Assembly: GCF_033807575.1 (NCBI RefSeq)
Contig: NC_084727.1
Coordinates: 3,100,001-3,164,000, forward strand
Reading direction: 5' to 3'
Origin: Cydia pomonella
Taxonomy: Eukaryota; Arthropoda; Insecta; Lepidoptera; Tortricidae
DNA length: 64,000 nucleotides
Numbering within the stretch: the first letter of the stretch is position 1; each line of letters opens with the position of its first letter. The notes beneath the pieces were generated by a model that worked only from the letters and a program-made list of their open reading frames with translations, had not been told where the DNA came from and made no database searches. A program made the position numbers and the translations under genes. Positions 23,165-33,300 of the stretch are shown here, one piece after another.

Positions 23165-25040
23165 ATGTGCTGGTCAAAATTGATGTTCGAAACGCATTCA
23201 ACTCGGTAAATAGGGATACCTTGCTGACAGAAATAAAGAACAACATACCCGAAATTTATAACTACCTTTTGCATTGCTATGCTGACCCTACCAAATTAAT
23301 TTACCGCGATAATATGATATCTTCAGAAGTCGGCTGCCAGCAAGGTGATCCTCTCGGGCCGGCAATATTCAGTTTGGCCATTAATCCAATTATTCAAAAT
23401 TTAAAATCAAAATTTAACGTTTGGTATTTAGACGACGGAACCCTGGGAGGCGACCTCGAATCCGTGCTATCAGACCTTTCGACCATTAAATCAAAATTTG
23501 AAACAATTGGCTTAGACCTAAACTATAGCAAATGTGAACTTTTTATTCATAACGCCTCTTTAAATCTTCTGGATGTAAAGCAAAAATTTGATTTCCTTAC
23601 ACCAAACATTAAAATAATAGACAAAAGCTCTCTTTGCCTCCTTGGGTCTCCTATTTTTGAAGAATCCTATTCAAATTTCATTTCCGACACAACTTCTAAA
23701 TTCCAAAATTATGAAAGTCGTCTTCTCGAAATTAGTCCGCATTTCGCTTTATCTATTATTAAATTCTGCCTCTTTGTACCAAAATTAATGTATGTACTTC
23801 GCTGTTGCTCTTTCTCAAAATTTCAAAATTTGTTAATACCTTTAGACGACATTATCAAAAATAATTTGGAATCGATTTTGAACTTGCAGCTTAGTGAAGA
23901 GTCCTGGACCCAGGCATCCCTTCCCATTCGTCACGGTGGGATAGGGATCCGCAAAATTTCTAGTGTTTCTACCCCGGCGTTTTTATCTTCCGTTCATAGC
24001 TCAGCAATTCTCGTAGGCAAAATCCTAAGGGCCTGCCCTCCAAACTATGAGATTGCTGGCTTAACGGAGTCTAAAAACGCCTGGTCCATTGCCTGCCCGG
24101 GTAAGGATTTTCCCGAAAATCTAAATTCCCAAAGGACCTGGGATGACATCCATTGTAAAATTATCTATGACTCTCTCTTAAGTCGCAGCATAGGTTCCTC
24201 ACGCGCCAGACTCTTAGCAGCGGGTACGAAGGAATCCGGAGCCTGGCTGCACGCGTTTCCTTCGGTACACACAGGCACATTTTTGGAACCGCACACTCTG
24301 CGCGTTGCAACCTGCCTGCGACTCGGCGTCCGGGTCTGTGCTCCACATAGGTGCCCCTGCGGCACTGATGTCGACGCCCTCGGACACCACGGGCTCTCCT
24401 GCCAAAGGAGCGCCGGCCGCTTCTCTAGACACGCCGCGCTTAACGATATTCTCCGCCGGTCTCTTGCCAGCGTGAACGTGCCAGCTCTTCTTGAGCCAGC
24501 TGGTATTGTAAGAGACGATGGTAAGAGACCGGACGGAATGTCACTAATTCCGTGGAAGATGGGACGGGTGCTGGTGTGGGACGCCACATGTGTAGACACT
24601 CTAGCCCCGTCTCATCTCCACGGCACAACTGCAAAACCCGGCGCGGCGGCAGAGGCGGCCGTAAAATTAAAAAAGATCAAATATAGGGGTCTCGGCCCCG
24701 AATACGATTTCGTACCTTTTGGCGTCGAGACCCTTGGCCCGTGGGGTCCGAATGCATCTACACTATTTAAGGAATTAGCCAAAAAAATAGAAGACGCTAC
24801 CGGTGATCGTAGAGCTGGCAGCTTCCTCGCACAGAGAATAAGTATTGCGATACAACGAGGAAATGCTGCCAGCATCTACGGCACCATGCCGCAGGGGGAT
24901 AGTTTTTAATTATTTATTTTAAGATTAGTTTTATTTATTTTTAGATTTAGATTTTAAGTTTTATATGTATTAAGTTCCTTGTTCAATGTATAGTTAATAC
25001 CTTTAAAATTGTAGAATAAAATTAGACGTTATATAAAAAT
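23165..25040 (+). mobile_element. 5'-truncated non-LTR retroelement
   Basis: The element is recognised from its open reading frame (23167-24909). Coding similarity begins abruptly inside reverse transcriptase motif A, so the 5' part is missing, as usual for target-primed insertion. About 130 bp of AT-rich 3' untranslated sequence follows, with AATAAAATTAG near its end. No poly-A tail or clear target duplication is visible. Diverged 3' fragments of the same kind of element occur at 35490-35660 (-) and 60484-60836 (+). Confidence 0.85.
23167..24909 (+). CDS. reverse transcriptase with C-terminal endonuclease-like domain (5'-truncated)
   Basis: 580 codons without a stop. The frame opens on a GTG inside the coding part, so the true start is lost. 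Reverse transcriptase motifs: A at residues 6-13 (DVRNAFNS), B at 59-68 (QGDPLGPAIF), C at 86-91 (WYLDDG, catalytic YLDD instead of the FADD common in insect LINEs). The fingers and earlier motifs are missing. A cysteine/histidine cluster follows at 396-412 (CPCG ... GHHGLSC), then RPDG (454-457), WD (471-472) and a lysine-rich KLKKIKY. This arrangement matches the zinc-binding plus restriction-like PD-(D/E)XK endonuclease layout of R2-type early-branching LINEs. That the domain cuts DNA is an inference from the motif. The C-terminus (ETLGPWG, QRGNAASIYGTMP) also occurs in the two fragments elsewhere in the window. The undisturbed frame suggests a fairly recent insertion. Confidence 0.85.
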   Translation: MLVKIDVRNAFNSVNRDTLLTEIKNNIPEIYNYLLHCYADPTKLIYRDNMISSEVGCQQGDPLGPAIFSLAINPIIQNLKSKFNVWYLDDGTLGGDLESVLSDLSTIKSKFETIGLDLNYSKCELFIHNASLNLLDVKQKFDFLTPNIKIIDKSSLCLLGSPIFEESYSNFISDTTSKFQNYESRLLEISPHFALSIIKFCLFVPKLMYVLRCCSFSKFQNLLIPLDDIIKNNLESILNLQLSEESWTQASLPIRHGGIGIRKISSVSTPAFLSSVHSSAILVGKILRACPPNYEIAGLTESKNAWSIACPGKDFPENLNSQRTWDDIHCKIIYDSLLSRSIGSSRARLLAAGTKESGAWLHAFPSVHTGTFLEPHTLRVATCLRLGVRVCAPHRCPCGTDVDALGHHGLSCQRSAGRFSRHAALNDILRRSLASVNVPALLEPAGIVRDDGKRPDGMSLIPWKMGRVLVWDATCVDTLAPSHLHGTTAKPGAAAEAAVKLKKIKYRGLGPEYDFVPFGVETLGPWGPNASTLFKELAKKIEDATGDRRAGSFLAQRISIAIQRGNAASIYGTMPQGDSF

Positions 25041-25759
25041 ATTTTGCTACAGCAACATTGCTCCTATCTGACTTTGTCTATTCAACTTTGGGAACAAATA
25101 AAATCATTTTTATAACGAGTCTAAATACATTTTTGTCGGGACAAGTTGTGATTTCATATTTTTCCCGCCCAGAGGGAATCCACGTACCACGTTCGACGTC
25201 TTGCCTCCCTGTCACACTTAAGTACGAAATTACGAGTGCGACAGAGGGGCAACATGTCGAACGTTCGCGGTAGGCCTTCAGAATAGACTAGCGAAAAAAA
25301 TTTACCGCACAATAAAAATCTTCCCATAAAGCAATCGATAAGTCTAACCTTGCTATTGAAAAACGTAAACAAAACCTTTGCACCCAGTAGTGCGTATATG
25401 TAAATTAGCTGAATATATTTATAGTTAGAGTTAAATAAATTTAACAGCTGTTATTGCAATTTGTATATTATTTCATATGCGGTAAAGTCGCTATTTGGTA
25501 AGAAAATGTAGCTACAAATATCATTTTTACCACTCGAAAGACCAGATGTTTCTATGAGAGAAACAATAAGGAACATAACGCAAATTTTGTGTTTTTTATT
25601 CATGTCAGCTGGTAAAATGGCTCGTCGCTTAAAAGTTAAATACCGATATTTTGAACATTCTGTCACGTCGAATGTCACTGAAATTACCTGTCACGTCGAA
25701 TGATGACTATGACAGTTAATATTTATATGCAGAAGCTGTCATGTAAAATGTTTATACAT

Positions 25760-26346
25760 AGTTATTTGTTTTACAAGGGTGCAAAGTTGTTGTTTAACCG
25801 CTCGTGCTAATATTGATACCCGAGCAAGCGAAAGATTCCAAAATTGAACCACGAGCGTAGCGAGGATCCTTGAGCGTTCATGCGAGGGTTTCAAAGCATG
25901 AGGGTTAAACAAACTTTGCGTCCTAACTATGAAACACCAAAAAAAAAACAAATTAATTCCGAATGAACTTAATAAAAAATGTATAATTCATAATCATTAT
26001 TTAAACGCCAATTTCACCAGCTAACATAAGGAAACAACTCAAAATTTGCCTCTGATTACTTTGCCCCACATGTGGATAAAATAATCGAATTTTGAGTTGT
26101 TTCCTTATGTTAGCTTAGCTGGTAGAACTGGCTTTTAAATGATATTTTTTTATTACGTTTATTTGGATTTGATTTTTTTGGTATTTCATAGTTAGTATTT
26201 TCCTCGCGTTGGTGTGGTGAAAAATTGTGTGTTTCACTCGGAGGCAAAGTTTGCTTAACCAATTTTGGAATCTTTCGCTTGCTCGGGTATCAATATTAGC
26301 ACGAGCAGTTAAACAACAACTTTGCCCCCTTGTAAAACAAATAACT
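25760..26346. repeat. large foldback element, about 590 bp
   Basis: The outer arms of about 85 bp are inverted copies (AGTTATTTGTTTTACAAGGG, CTCGTGCTAATATTGATACC and their complements). A second inverted pair nearer the centre contains CTAACATAAGGAAACAACTC. It is a near-complete palindrome overall. Pieces of the same element occur at 20105-20250 and 20650-20990. No coding sequence: a MITE or Foldback-type nonautonomous element. Confidence 0.75.
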
Positions 26347-26674
26347 ATTTCGTTGACCTTGTTTTTGGTACCCAAAAAATATGACGGAGTTGAGCTGCTT
26401 GTACGAGATTTGACTCAGATGTCAGTTCACTGCTGAGTGACGTTAGTCCGTCGACTGTGGTCAACCGGCCCTAAGTCAATCCTTGACTCCTGCCGCCATC
26501 TTGGCGAGGTCACATCGTTTTATCTCACTTGGTTATCATCTAATTTGTTTATGTTTATCATCTAGCTTGTTAAGAGTCCGTCTAAGCTAACTTTGCGCCG
26601 ATTGAAATAGAACAAAGTGAGGGAGTATCATTATGAACCTCATATTTTCATAGAAAATTGACATCAAAAAAAAG

Positions 26675-26955
26675 CGGCGGCCAAGTGGATATGACGTTTG
26701 AGTTTCAATCCGGAGGTCGCGGGTTCAAATCCTGGCTCGTACCAATTAGTTTTTCGGAACTTATGTACGAAATATCATTTGATATTTACCACTAGCTTTT
26801 CTGTGAAGGAAAACATCGTGAGGAAATCTGCGAAGATATTCAAAGGTATGTGAAGTCTCCAACCCGCATTGGGCCAGCATGGGGACCATAGCCCGAGCCC
26901 TCGCATGAGAGGAGGCCTGTGCCCAGCAGTGGGACGTATATAGGCTGAATTATTA
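26675..26955 (+). mobile_element. tRNA-derived SINE, family B subfamily 2
   Basis: It has the B-type head (TTTCAATCCGGAGGTCGCGG, GGTTCAAATCCTGGC) and the conserved middle (TTATGTACGAAATATCATTT). It then diverges into a different 3' end (CCCGCATTGGGCCAGC, GAGGCCTGTGCCCAGCAGTG). The same 3' type is at 31436-31725. Confidence 0.8.
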
Positions 26956-27162
26956 TCATAATCTATTATTACAAATGCGAGACCCTGATATGATATTCGG
27001 ATTTTTTATTAGGTATATTAGCTAATTAATTACACGAGTACACAAGTAATAAGGTAAATGAACACCGAGGTTGGAAGAAGGTTAAAATAATGAACGGAAG
27101 CGACCTCTAAGAGGACGCTGTAGCCTACAGACGCGTAAGTTGCGGAAAGTTTAAAAAATACC

Positions 27163-27447
27163 GGCCAAGTGCGAGTCGGGACTCGCGCACGAAGGGTTCC
27201 GTACCATTACGCAAAAAAACGGCAAAAAAAAACACGTTTGTTGTATTGGAACCTGAATATTTATTTTATTCTGATTTTAGTACCTATTTTTTGTTATAGC
27301 GGCAACAGATATACATCAGCTGTGAAAATTTCAACTGTTTAGCTATCACGGTTCTTGAGATTAAGCCTAGTGCCAGACAGACAGACGTACAGTAGAGTTT
27401 TAGTAATAGGGTCCCGTTTTTTACCCTTTGGGTACGGAGTCCTATAA
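27163..27447 (+). repeat. dispersed repeat R4
   Basis: Runs from GGCCAAGTGCGAGTCGGGAC to TTTACCCTTTGGGTACGG, with GACAGACAGACG inside. Same family as 17285-17830 and 30498-30694. Confidence 0.7.
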
Positions 27448-28109
27448 AAGAAAAAGAAAAACAGAAAAAAATCAGTGTTGCTAATTTGGACATTGAATAT
27501 TTCAAATACAAACGCCCTCACTCGAAATAAAAGCAGTTTTAAATCTATGATAATAATCGTTTTTAAAATAGTTATGACAATAGGATAAAAATAGACATTA
27601 TTTACTGTTTCTATTTTTCAATATTTACTTATCTGTACAATACCTATTTGCACGAAGATAATTCTACTTAGAAACAAAATGGTGACGTATGACTTGATAA
27701 AATTACGAAAATCACGTTTAGAGATAAGCTTTTTTCGCGGGTTTTTGGTGTAGTAAACGAAATATGTAATTTTTAACCAGATGATGAAGAAGGGTAGATC
27801 CATACGGTGTGTTTTAGGGTTCCGTACCTCAAAAGAAAAATATAACGGAACCCTTAGGGAACATATCCAATAGGCTGTAAGTTGTGACTAATTTTTACAA
27901 TTTTATACCATACTACTCCCGTCGTTGCCCGTATTAATTCATAAATAAGGGTTTAAATGGTTTCTTTGCAAACGGAAACGAAAGTCGCTAACTCGTCGCA
28001 AACGCTAAACTCTGCGCGCCATATTTGAATATAGCTTGAAAAGGTACGAAAACTCCCTAGAGGATATAATTCTACGTACCCCAAGTTATTCACAGACAAG
28101 ACTCTGAAC
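27448..28109. other. gene-free stretch
   Basis: AT-rich, with a short R4 fragment (GGGTTCCGTACC...ACGGAACCC) at about 27815-27860. No supported gene and no other structure I can name. Confidence 0.4.
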
Positions 28110-28435
28110 CGGATTATAAAATACCGGTTTTATTTCTGTTTTCCTCCGAACTTATAAGAACGCGAACGTTTTTAAGAACTTTACTGTAACCTAAAAATTC
28201 GGTTTATTCGACGAGCGACGAAACGGCCGGCCGGTCTGTTGGTGTGCCATGTAAACATAGACACCGACATAGGAAGAAACCGGTTTTTATTTCTCTAAAC
28301 CGGTTAATTTGACAAGAACTGTCCTCTTAAAAACAGGTATAAAAGTAACGGTTTTAAGAGCGAAACCGAAATGAAAAGGTTTTGCCCCAAGTACATGATA
28401 ACGGTTTGGAAAATTAACCGTTTCCGAGCCTTGTT
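28110..28435 (+). repeat. dispersed repeat R3
   Basis: Second copy of the AACCGGTT-rich unit at 14320-14650, in the same orientation, ending GGAAAATTAACCGTTTCCGA. Confidence 0.7.
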
Positions 28436-28799
28436 GACAGAAGCTAGTCACAAATAGATCAATATTGTGTTAGAATACATGTTTACCAAGTTGTTATTGC
28501 TACTTATCGACCTGATTGACCTCTCGATGCTTATAATTTCAGCCATTAATCCATAACTATCTTATCTGTGCTAATGCAACCAATAACATGTGTTTCAATC
28601 GTTATAATCTTTTGTAAAGGAATAGTTGGAATACCTACTCGTATATTATTGTGGTACATTCAACTTTAAAACAAGTTGAACTTCAGACAAAGATATACGG
28701 TGTAACACGAGGAACCCGAAAGATTTAACCACGCTTTTTTGAGGCCAAGACAAGGAAAAAAATTTATATGAGTTTAAGTAAATTTCGCCAAAAAAAAGA

Positions 28800-29132
28800 A
28801 GAAGAAGTTGGTGGCCTAGCGGTAAGAGCATGTGACTTTCAATCCGGAGTTCGCGAGTTCAAATCCCGGCTCGTACCAATGAGTTTTACGGATTCGGAAC
28901 TTATGTACGAAATATCATTTGTTATTTACCAGTCGCTTTTCGGCGAAGGAAAACATTGTGAGGAAACTGGACTAATCCCAACAAGGCCTAGTTTACCCTC
29001 TGGGTTGGAAGGTCAGATGGCAGTCGCTTTCGTAAAAACTAGTGCCTACGCCAAATCTTGGGATTAGTTGCCTAGCGGACCCCAGGCTCCCATGAGCCGT
29101 GGCAAAATGCCGGAAAAACGCGAGGAAGACTA
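28800..29132 (+). mobile_element. tRNA-derived SINE, family B, full length
   Basis: Head with A box (GGTGGCCTAGCGGTAAGAGC) and B box (GAGTTCAAATCCCGG), then the body GTACGAAATATCATTTG, GGAAACTGGACTAATCCCAA, CTGGGTTGGAAGGTCAGATG and the end CCATGAGCCGTGGCAAAATG. The open frame across it is a by-product of the conserved body. Confidence 0.9.
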
Positions 29133-29329
29133 GAAATAAATTTCGCCAAAAAATGTTTTTTTTTTTTTTTCAAATTTTTGAATGTATTCATGTTTAAGTA
29201 TGTTGTTTTGTGTAGGTACATAAAAAGTTAAGATTATGGTAAAACTGACACTGAAAATGAATTTTTACGATTATTTTTTTGTAAAACCTACTTTTTGCAA
29301 AGGTTACTTGTCACTTTGACATCTATCTT

Positions 29330-29645
29330 CTTCCTCGCGTTGTCCCGGCATTTGCCACGGCTCATGGGAGCCTGGGGTCCGCTTGACAACTAATCCCAAG
29401 ATTTGGCGTAGGCACTAGTTTTTGCGAAAGCGACTGCCATCTGACCTTCCAACCCAGAGGGTAAACTAGGCCTTGTTGGGATTAGTCCGGTTTCCTCACG
29501 ATGTTTTCCTTCACCGAAAAGCGACTGGTAAATATCAAATGATATTTCGTACATAAGTTCCGAAAAACTCATTGGTACGAGCCGGGGTTTGAACCCGCGA
29601 CCTCCGGATTGCAAGTGGCACGTTCTTACCGCTAGGCCACCAGCG
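29330..29645 (-). mobile_element. tRNA-derived SINE, family B, full length
   Basis: Inverted copy about 200 bp from the one at 28800-29132, complete with tRNA head at the right (GGTTTGAACCCGCGACC, CCGCTAGGCCACC). The pair could form a long hairpin in transcripts. Confidence 0.9.
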
Positions 29646-30213
29646 CTTTTTTAACACTTTGACATCTATCAATAAGGATATTTAGACTACGCCCCATAAT
29701 GGCATCATCGCCGTTTCAATCCATCAAAAAGACTGGTAGAAAATGCCTTAAGGCATTAAGTCCGCCATACTTTAACGGTACGGTACTTTTTTTTATTGTG
29801 CAATAAAGTTTAAAATAATAAAAAGGCGTTTTGCCCGGCAAGGGCGCAACCTAAAGGTTATGGCGCCTTCGCTCAAAACGATGCTGCCATATCTTTGTCC
29901 TTTAATCTATATAAAGCTCAGTAAATGGGATTTATCATACAAACCACTGCATCCAGTTGATATTTCTTTTATTACATCGATACACCGTATTAACTAAGAT
30001 CAAATCGTACATAACATCGGTCGACGGCATTCCGCCAAAATCTGACAGTTCTCTATATAAAACTAAAATGACCATAAACACAACAACCAAAAAGTATAAA
30101 GCCCGGTGCATACTACACGTTATTATCAGTATAAGGCCACATACAGGATATTAACTATTGTGATGCTTACATCTATTAGATCCTATTACTTATTGTTATT
30201 TTTTTAATTCCAG

Positions 30214-30337
30214 TATGGCCGACAACACATCGAAGTGGCAAAGAAGCTGCAGCGCAACGACAGCTCGGACGACGAGGAGCCCCCCGTGCCGGACGACAAG
30301 CCGCCGTCCGCCATCTTTAAGGAGAACGGCATCAACG
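30214..30337 (+). CDS. Gpat4: acyltransferase exon 1 of the visible part
   Basis: Acceptor TTTTTTAATTCCAG, donor GGTCAGTG. It starts in phase 0 and ends in phase 1. It encodes YGRQHIEVAKKLQRN followed by an acidic/proline stretch (SSDDEEPPVPDDKPP), the cytosolic linker after the N-terminal membrane anchor. There is no start codon in frame at the acceptor, so at least one coding exon lies further upstream. Confidence 0.9.
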
Positions 30338-33300
30338 GTCAGTGCCCACTCTGCCCACTTTTTCCAAATATCGATACCATAGTGCACACTCGTACTAATT
30401 TAAAAAAAATGTAATAGTACGGGGCAAAAATGGATATATTTATGTTAAGGAGACAACAATAGCTTTAAACTTACAATACGACAACAAGATTTTAAAAAAC
30501 CGGACAAGTGCGAGTCGGACTCGCCCACCGAGGATTCCGTACATTTTTTTGTATTTGTTGTTATAGCGGCAACAGAAATACATCATCTGTGAAAATTTCA
30601 ACTATCACGGTTCATGAGATACAGCCTGATGACAGACGGACAGCGGAGTCTTAGTAATAGGGTCCCGTTTTACCCTTACGGGTACGGAACCCTAAAAAAA
30701 AGCCAATTACAGGAACTCGCAGGTAGATACAAAATATTCTAAAAAAAAGTAATGCTAATAGCACTTACGCACCCTACAAAGAGAGAAAAATATAAACACA
30801 ATTGAAAATGAAAATAGAAGCCTTACAAATAGACCCTAATATTAGGTTCCGAACAACTTATTAGTTTACAAGCTCCCAAAGTCTAAGTGGACGCTCGAAG
30901 CGGAGCGTTCGGCGGGGCGTGCAGCGTGGCGTCGGGCTCACAAGTGCTGTGAGCAGCGTGCACTGCGGCCGCTCCTATACGTTTGCATTTGTTTAACATG
31001 CACGCCGCACGCCCCCGCTGCACTCCCAACTCCAGCGTCCACTCGGGCCTTACACTAACTGAGGTCTCGGAGTTCAAAAGAGGAAAACAACATAAAGTAG
31101 TTTATCAGAGATGTTAATGCTGATAAAACATATTTTAATGTACCAATATTTATATTGTACCAAATGATATTTTATGCAACTGTAATTTACTTGGTGTACA
31201 AAGTGCACAAAAGAAAATGATTGCAACGAATATTTCCGCGTAATTAGAACGAGTCTGAACGAAAGCATTGATATGATATGATACTCGTAACCCTTGACCG
31301 CGAAAGCAGTCAGCTGATACGCGCGACTAATACAGCCCAATACCAACCTTGGTACATTCCGACAACGTTCACAATGACGCCGCATTGGCGCACACGCTAC
31401 GTGTGGCGTTTAAAGGGTTAAACAGCTTATTTGTAAAAAAAAAAATTGACCCGCTGGTGGTAGTGGGTATAACGTCCGACTTTCAATTCGGAGCTCGCGG
31501 GTTTAAATACTTTAAATCCTGGCTCGAACCAATGAGTTTTCGGAACTTATGTACAGAATATCATTTGATATTCACCACTAGCTTTTCGGTGAAGGAAAAC
31601 ATCGTGAGGAAACCTGCATACATCCACGAAGAAATTCTAAGGTTTATGTGAAGTCCCCAACTCGCATTGGGCCAGCGTGGGGACTGTAGCCCAAGCCCTC
31701 TCGCGGATGAGATGAGGCCTACATTTTTTGTGTCACTCGTTGCCCAACCCTGGGATTACTTTAGAAGAAAAACACTTAAAATCCTGATTTTTTGGAGTTC
31801 CTTATTCGTTTTGAAAGACCTATCCAACGATTAAAAAAAATTGTATTTGGAGGTACCCTAAAAAATGTTTTTCTACTTTTTATTTAACCGTTCAGTCGCC
31901 ATGCATGATTCATGTATCCCTGCCTAATTGCATCTTTCTTGCACTAACAATCACAGATTAAAGCGTTAACGGACATGGCGAAACTATAACGGTTTCTAGG
32001 TGACTACGCAACCCTAAAAACAGACGACCGCTGCCCGTATTTGAGACATTAGAAACACGTGACGGTTATCTCAATTCAACTAATGCTTACATATGTCAAG
32101 GACGTTGCATAACGTTGCATTGTTTAACCAATTGCCTCGGTAAATCGTTCACGTATTTTACATAAATCTTTGTAATCCAACTCGACTATTTGTAATGCTG
32201 TTGATGCCCCATATAAAATAAAATTAAACTTCACTTGTAAGTCTTGTAACTGACTAACTAAACTACGTCTTTTAATTGTTTCGAGCAGAAATGTTTAAAA
32301 AAATTAAGTTTAAGTTAGCGCTCTCTTAATACCACGCGCCCGGCGTCGGCATGACGATAAGCGGTTCTAGGTAATAACTATTAAAGAAAAAATAATTAAA
32401 ACCCCATACGCCATATGCCAACAAAATAAATTTTATACTAAAACGCCTGACATAATTTTGGAAAAAAGCTTATACTCTTCAAACTGCTGGATCGATTTCT
32501 ATGAAATATAGCTAAGAACCATTGCAATAAAACTCGCTTTCAGGTAAAATAACCCGCATCGAAATTGGTCCTCCCGTTGGAGAGCTACGATGCCACAGTC
32601 AGACAGACAGACAATGGGGTCAAATATATAACATCCATTTTTTGCGTCGGGGGTTAAAAATCCCTAAGTATTTAGGATTCCATTCCATAGAAACGGAACT
32701 CTTATAAGTATAAGGGTTTCGTTTTTCTTAATCTATTGTCAAGTAACAGTACTGATAAACCCGCTGCTTGACGCTAGATGTCGACTACGAAAATAATAAG
32801 CGTTTTAATAATAATCTACTTCTTCTCTCGATCCTGTTACACCCTGCTGGGGTATAGGGCTCGAACCATTTTCTTCCACTGACTCCGGTCCTGGGCAGCT
32901 TGGGTAACCTCCTCCCACCCTATCCCCAATACACCAATTCTTGCTGAACGGCGCCAAGTAAATTTACGGCGACCATGTTTCCGTTTTCGGGGCATCTTCC
33001 AGGTCAGGCCCACTTTTGGATTGGTCAGGGCTACTAGTGAATATTAAAGTTAAATCTGGTTAAGACAAAAACTTATAAATCCTGTTTGAGATAAGTTAAG
33101 GAAAACTTAACAGCCTATTCTACACAAAAGTTATTTTTTCTAACGCGAGAAATTAAATGTATACCGGAATAGACGAAAAAGGCTAGCTATGGTGTTGAAG
33201 ATCAACTGATTGTATTTCATACAATACAAATAATAATTAGAGCCTGATAACTCTAAATATGTATTCTATTATTAAACATTTGGAGTGCCTCAAGGTTCGC

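Noticed and set aside
24161..24875. Antisense frames of 61-144 codons in the retroelement
   Set aside because: They overlap the 580-codon frame that carries all recognisable motifs.
28768..29067. 99-codon frame, with similar ones at 11315, 29390, 31349, 36154, 37907 and 61990
   Set aside because: All are the body of tRNA-derived SINE family B; the shared peptide reflects repeat conservation, not a gene.
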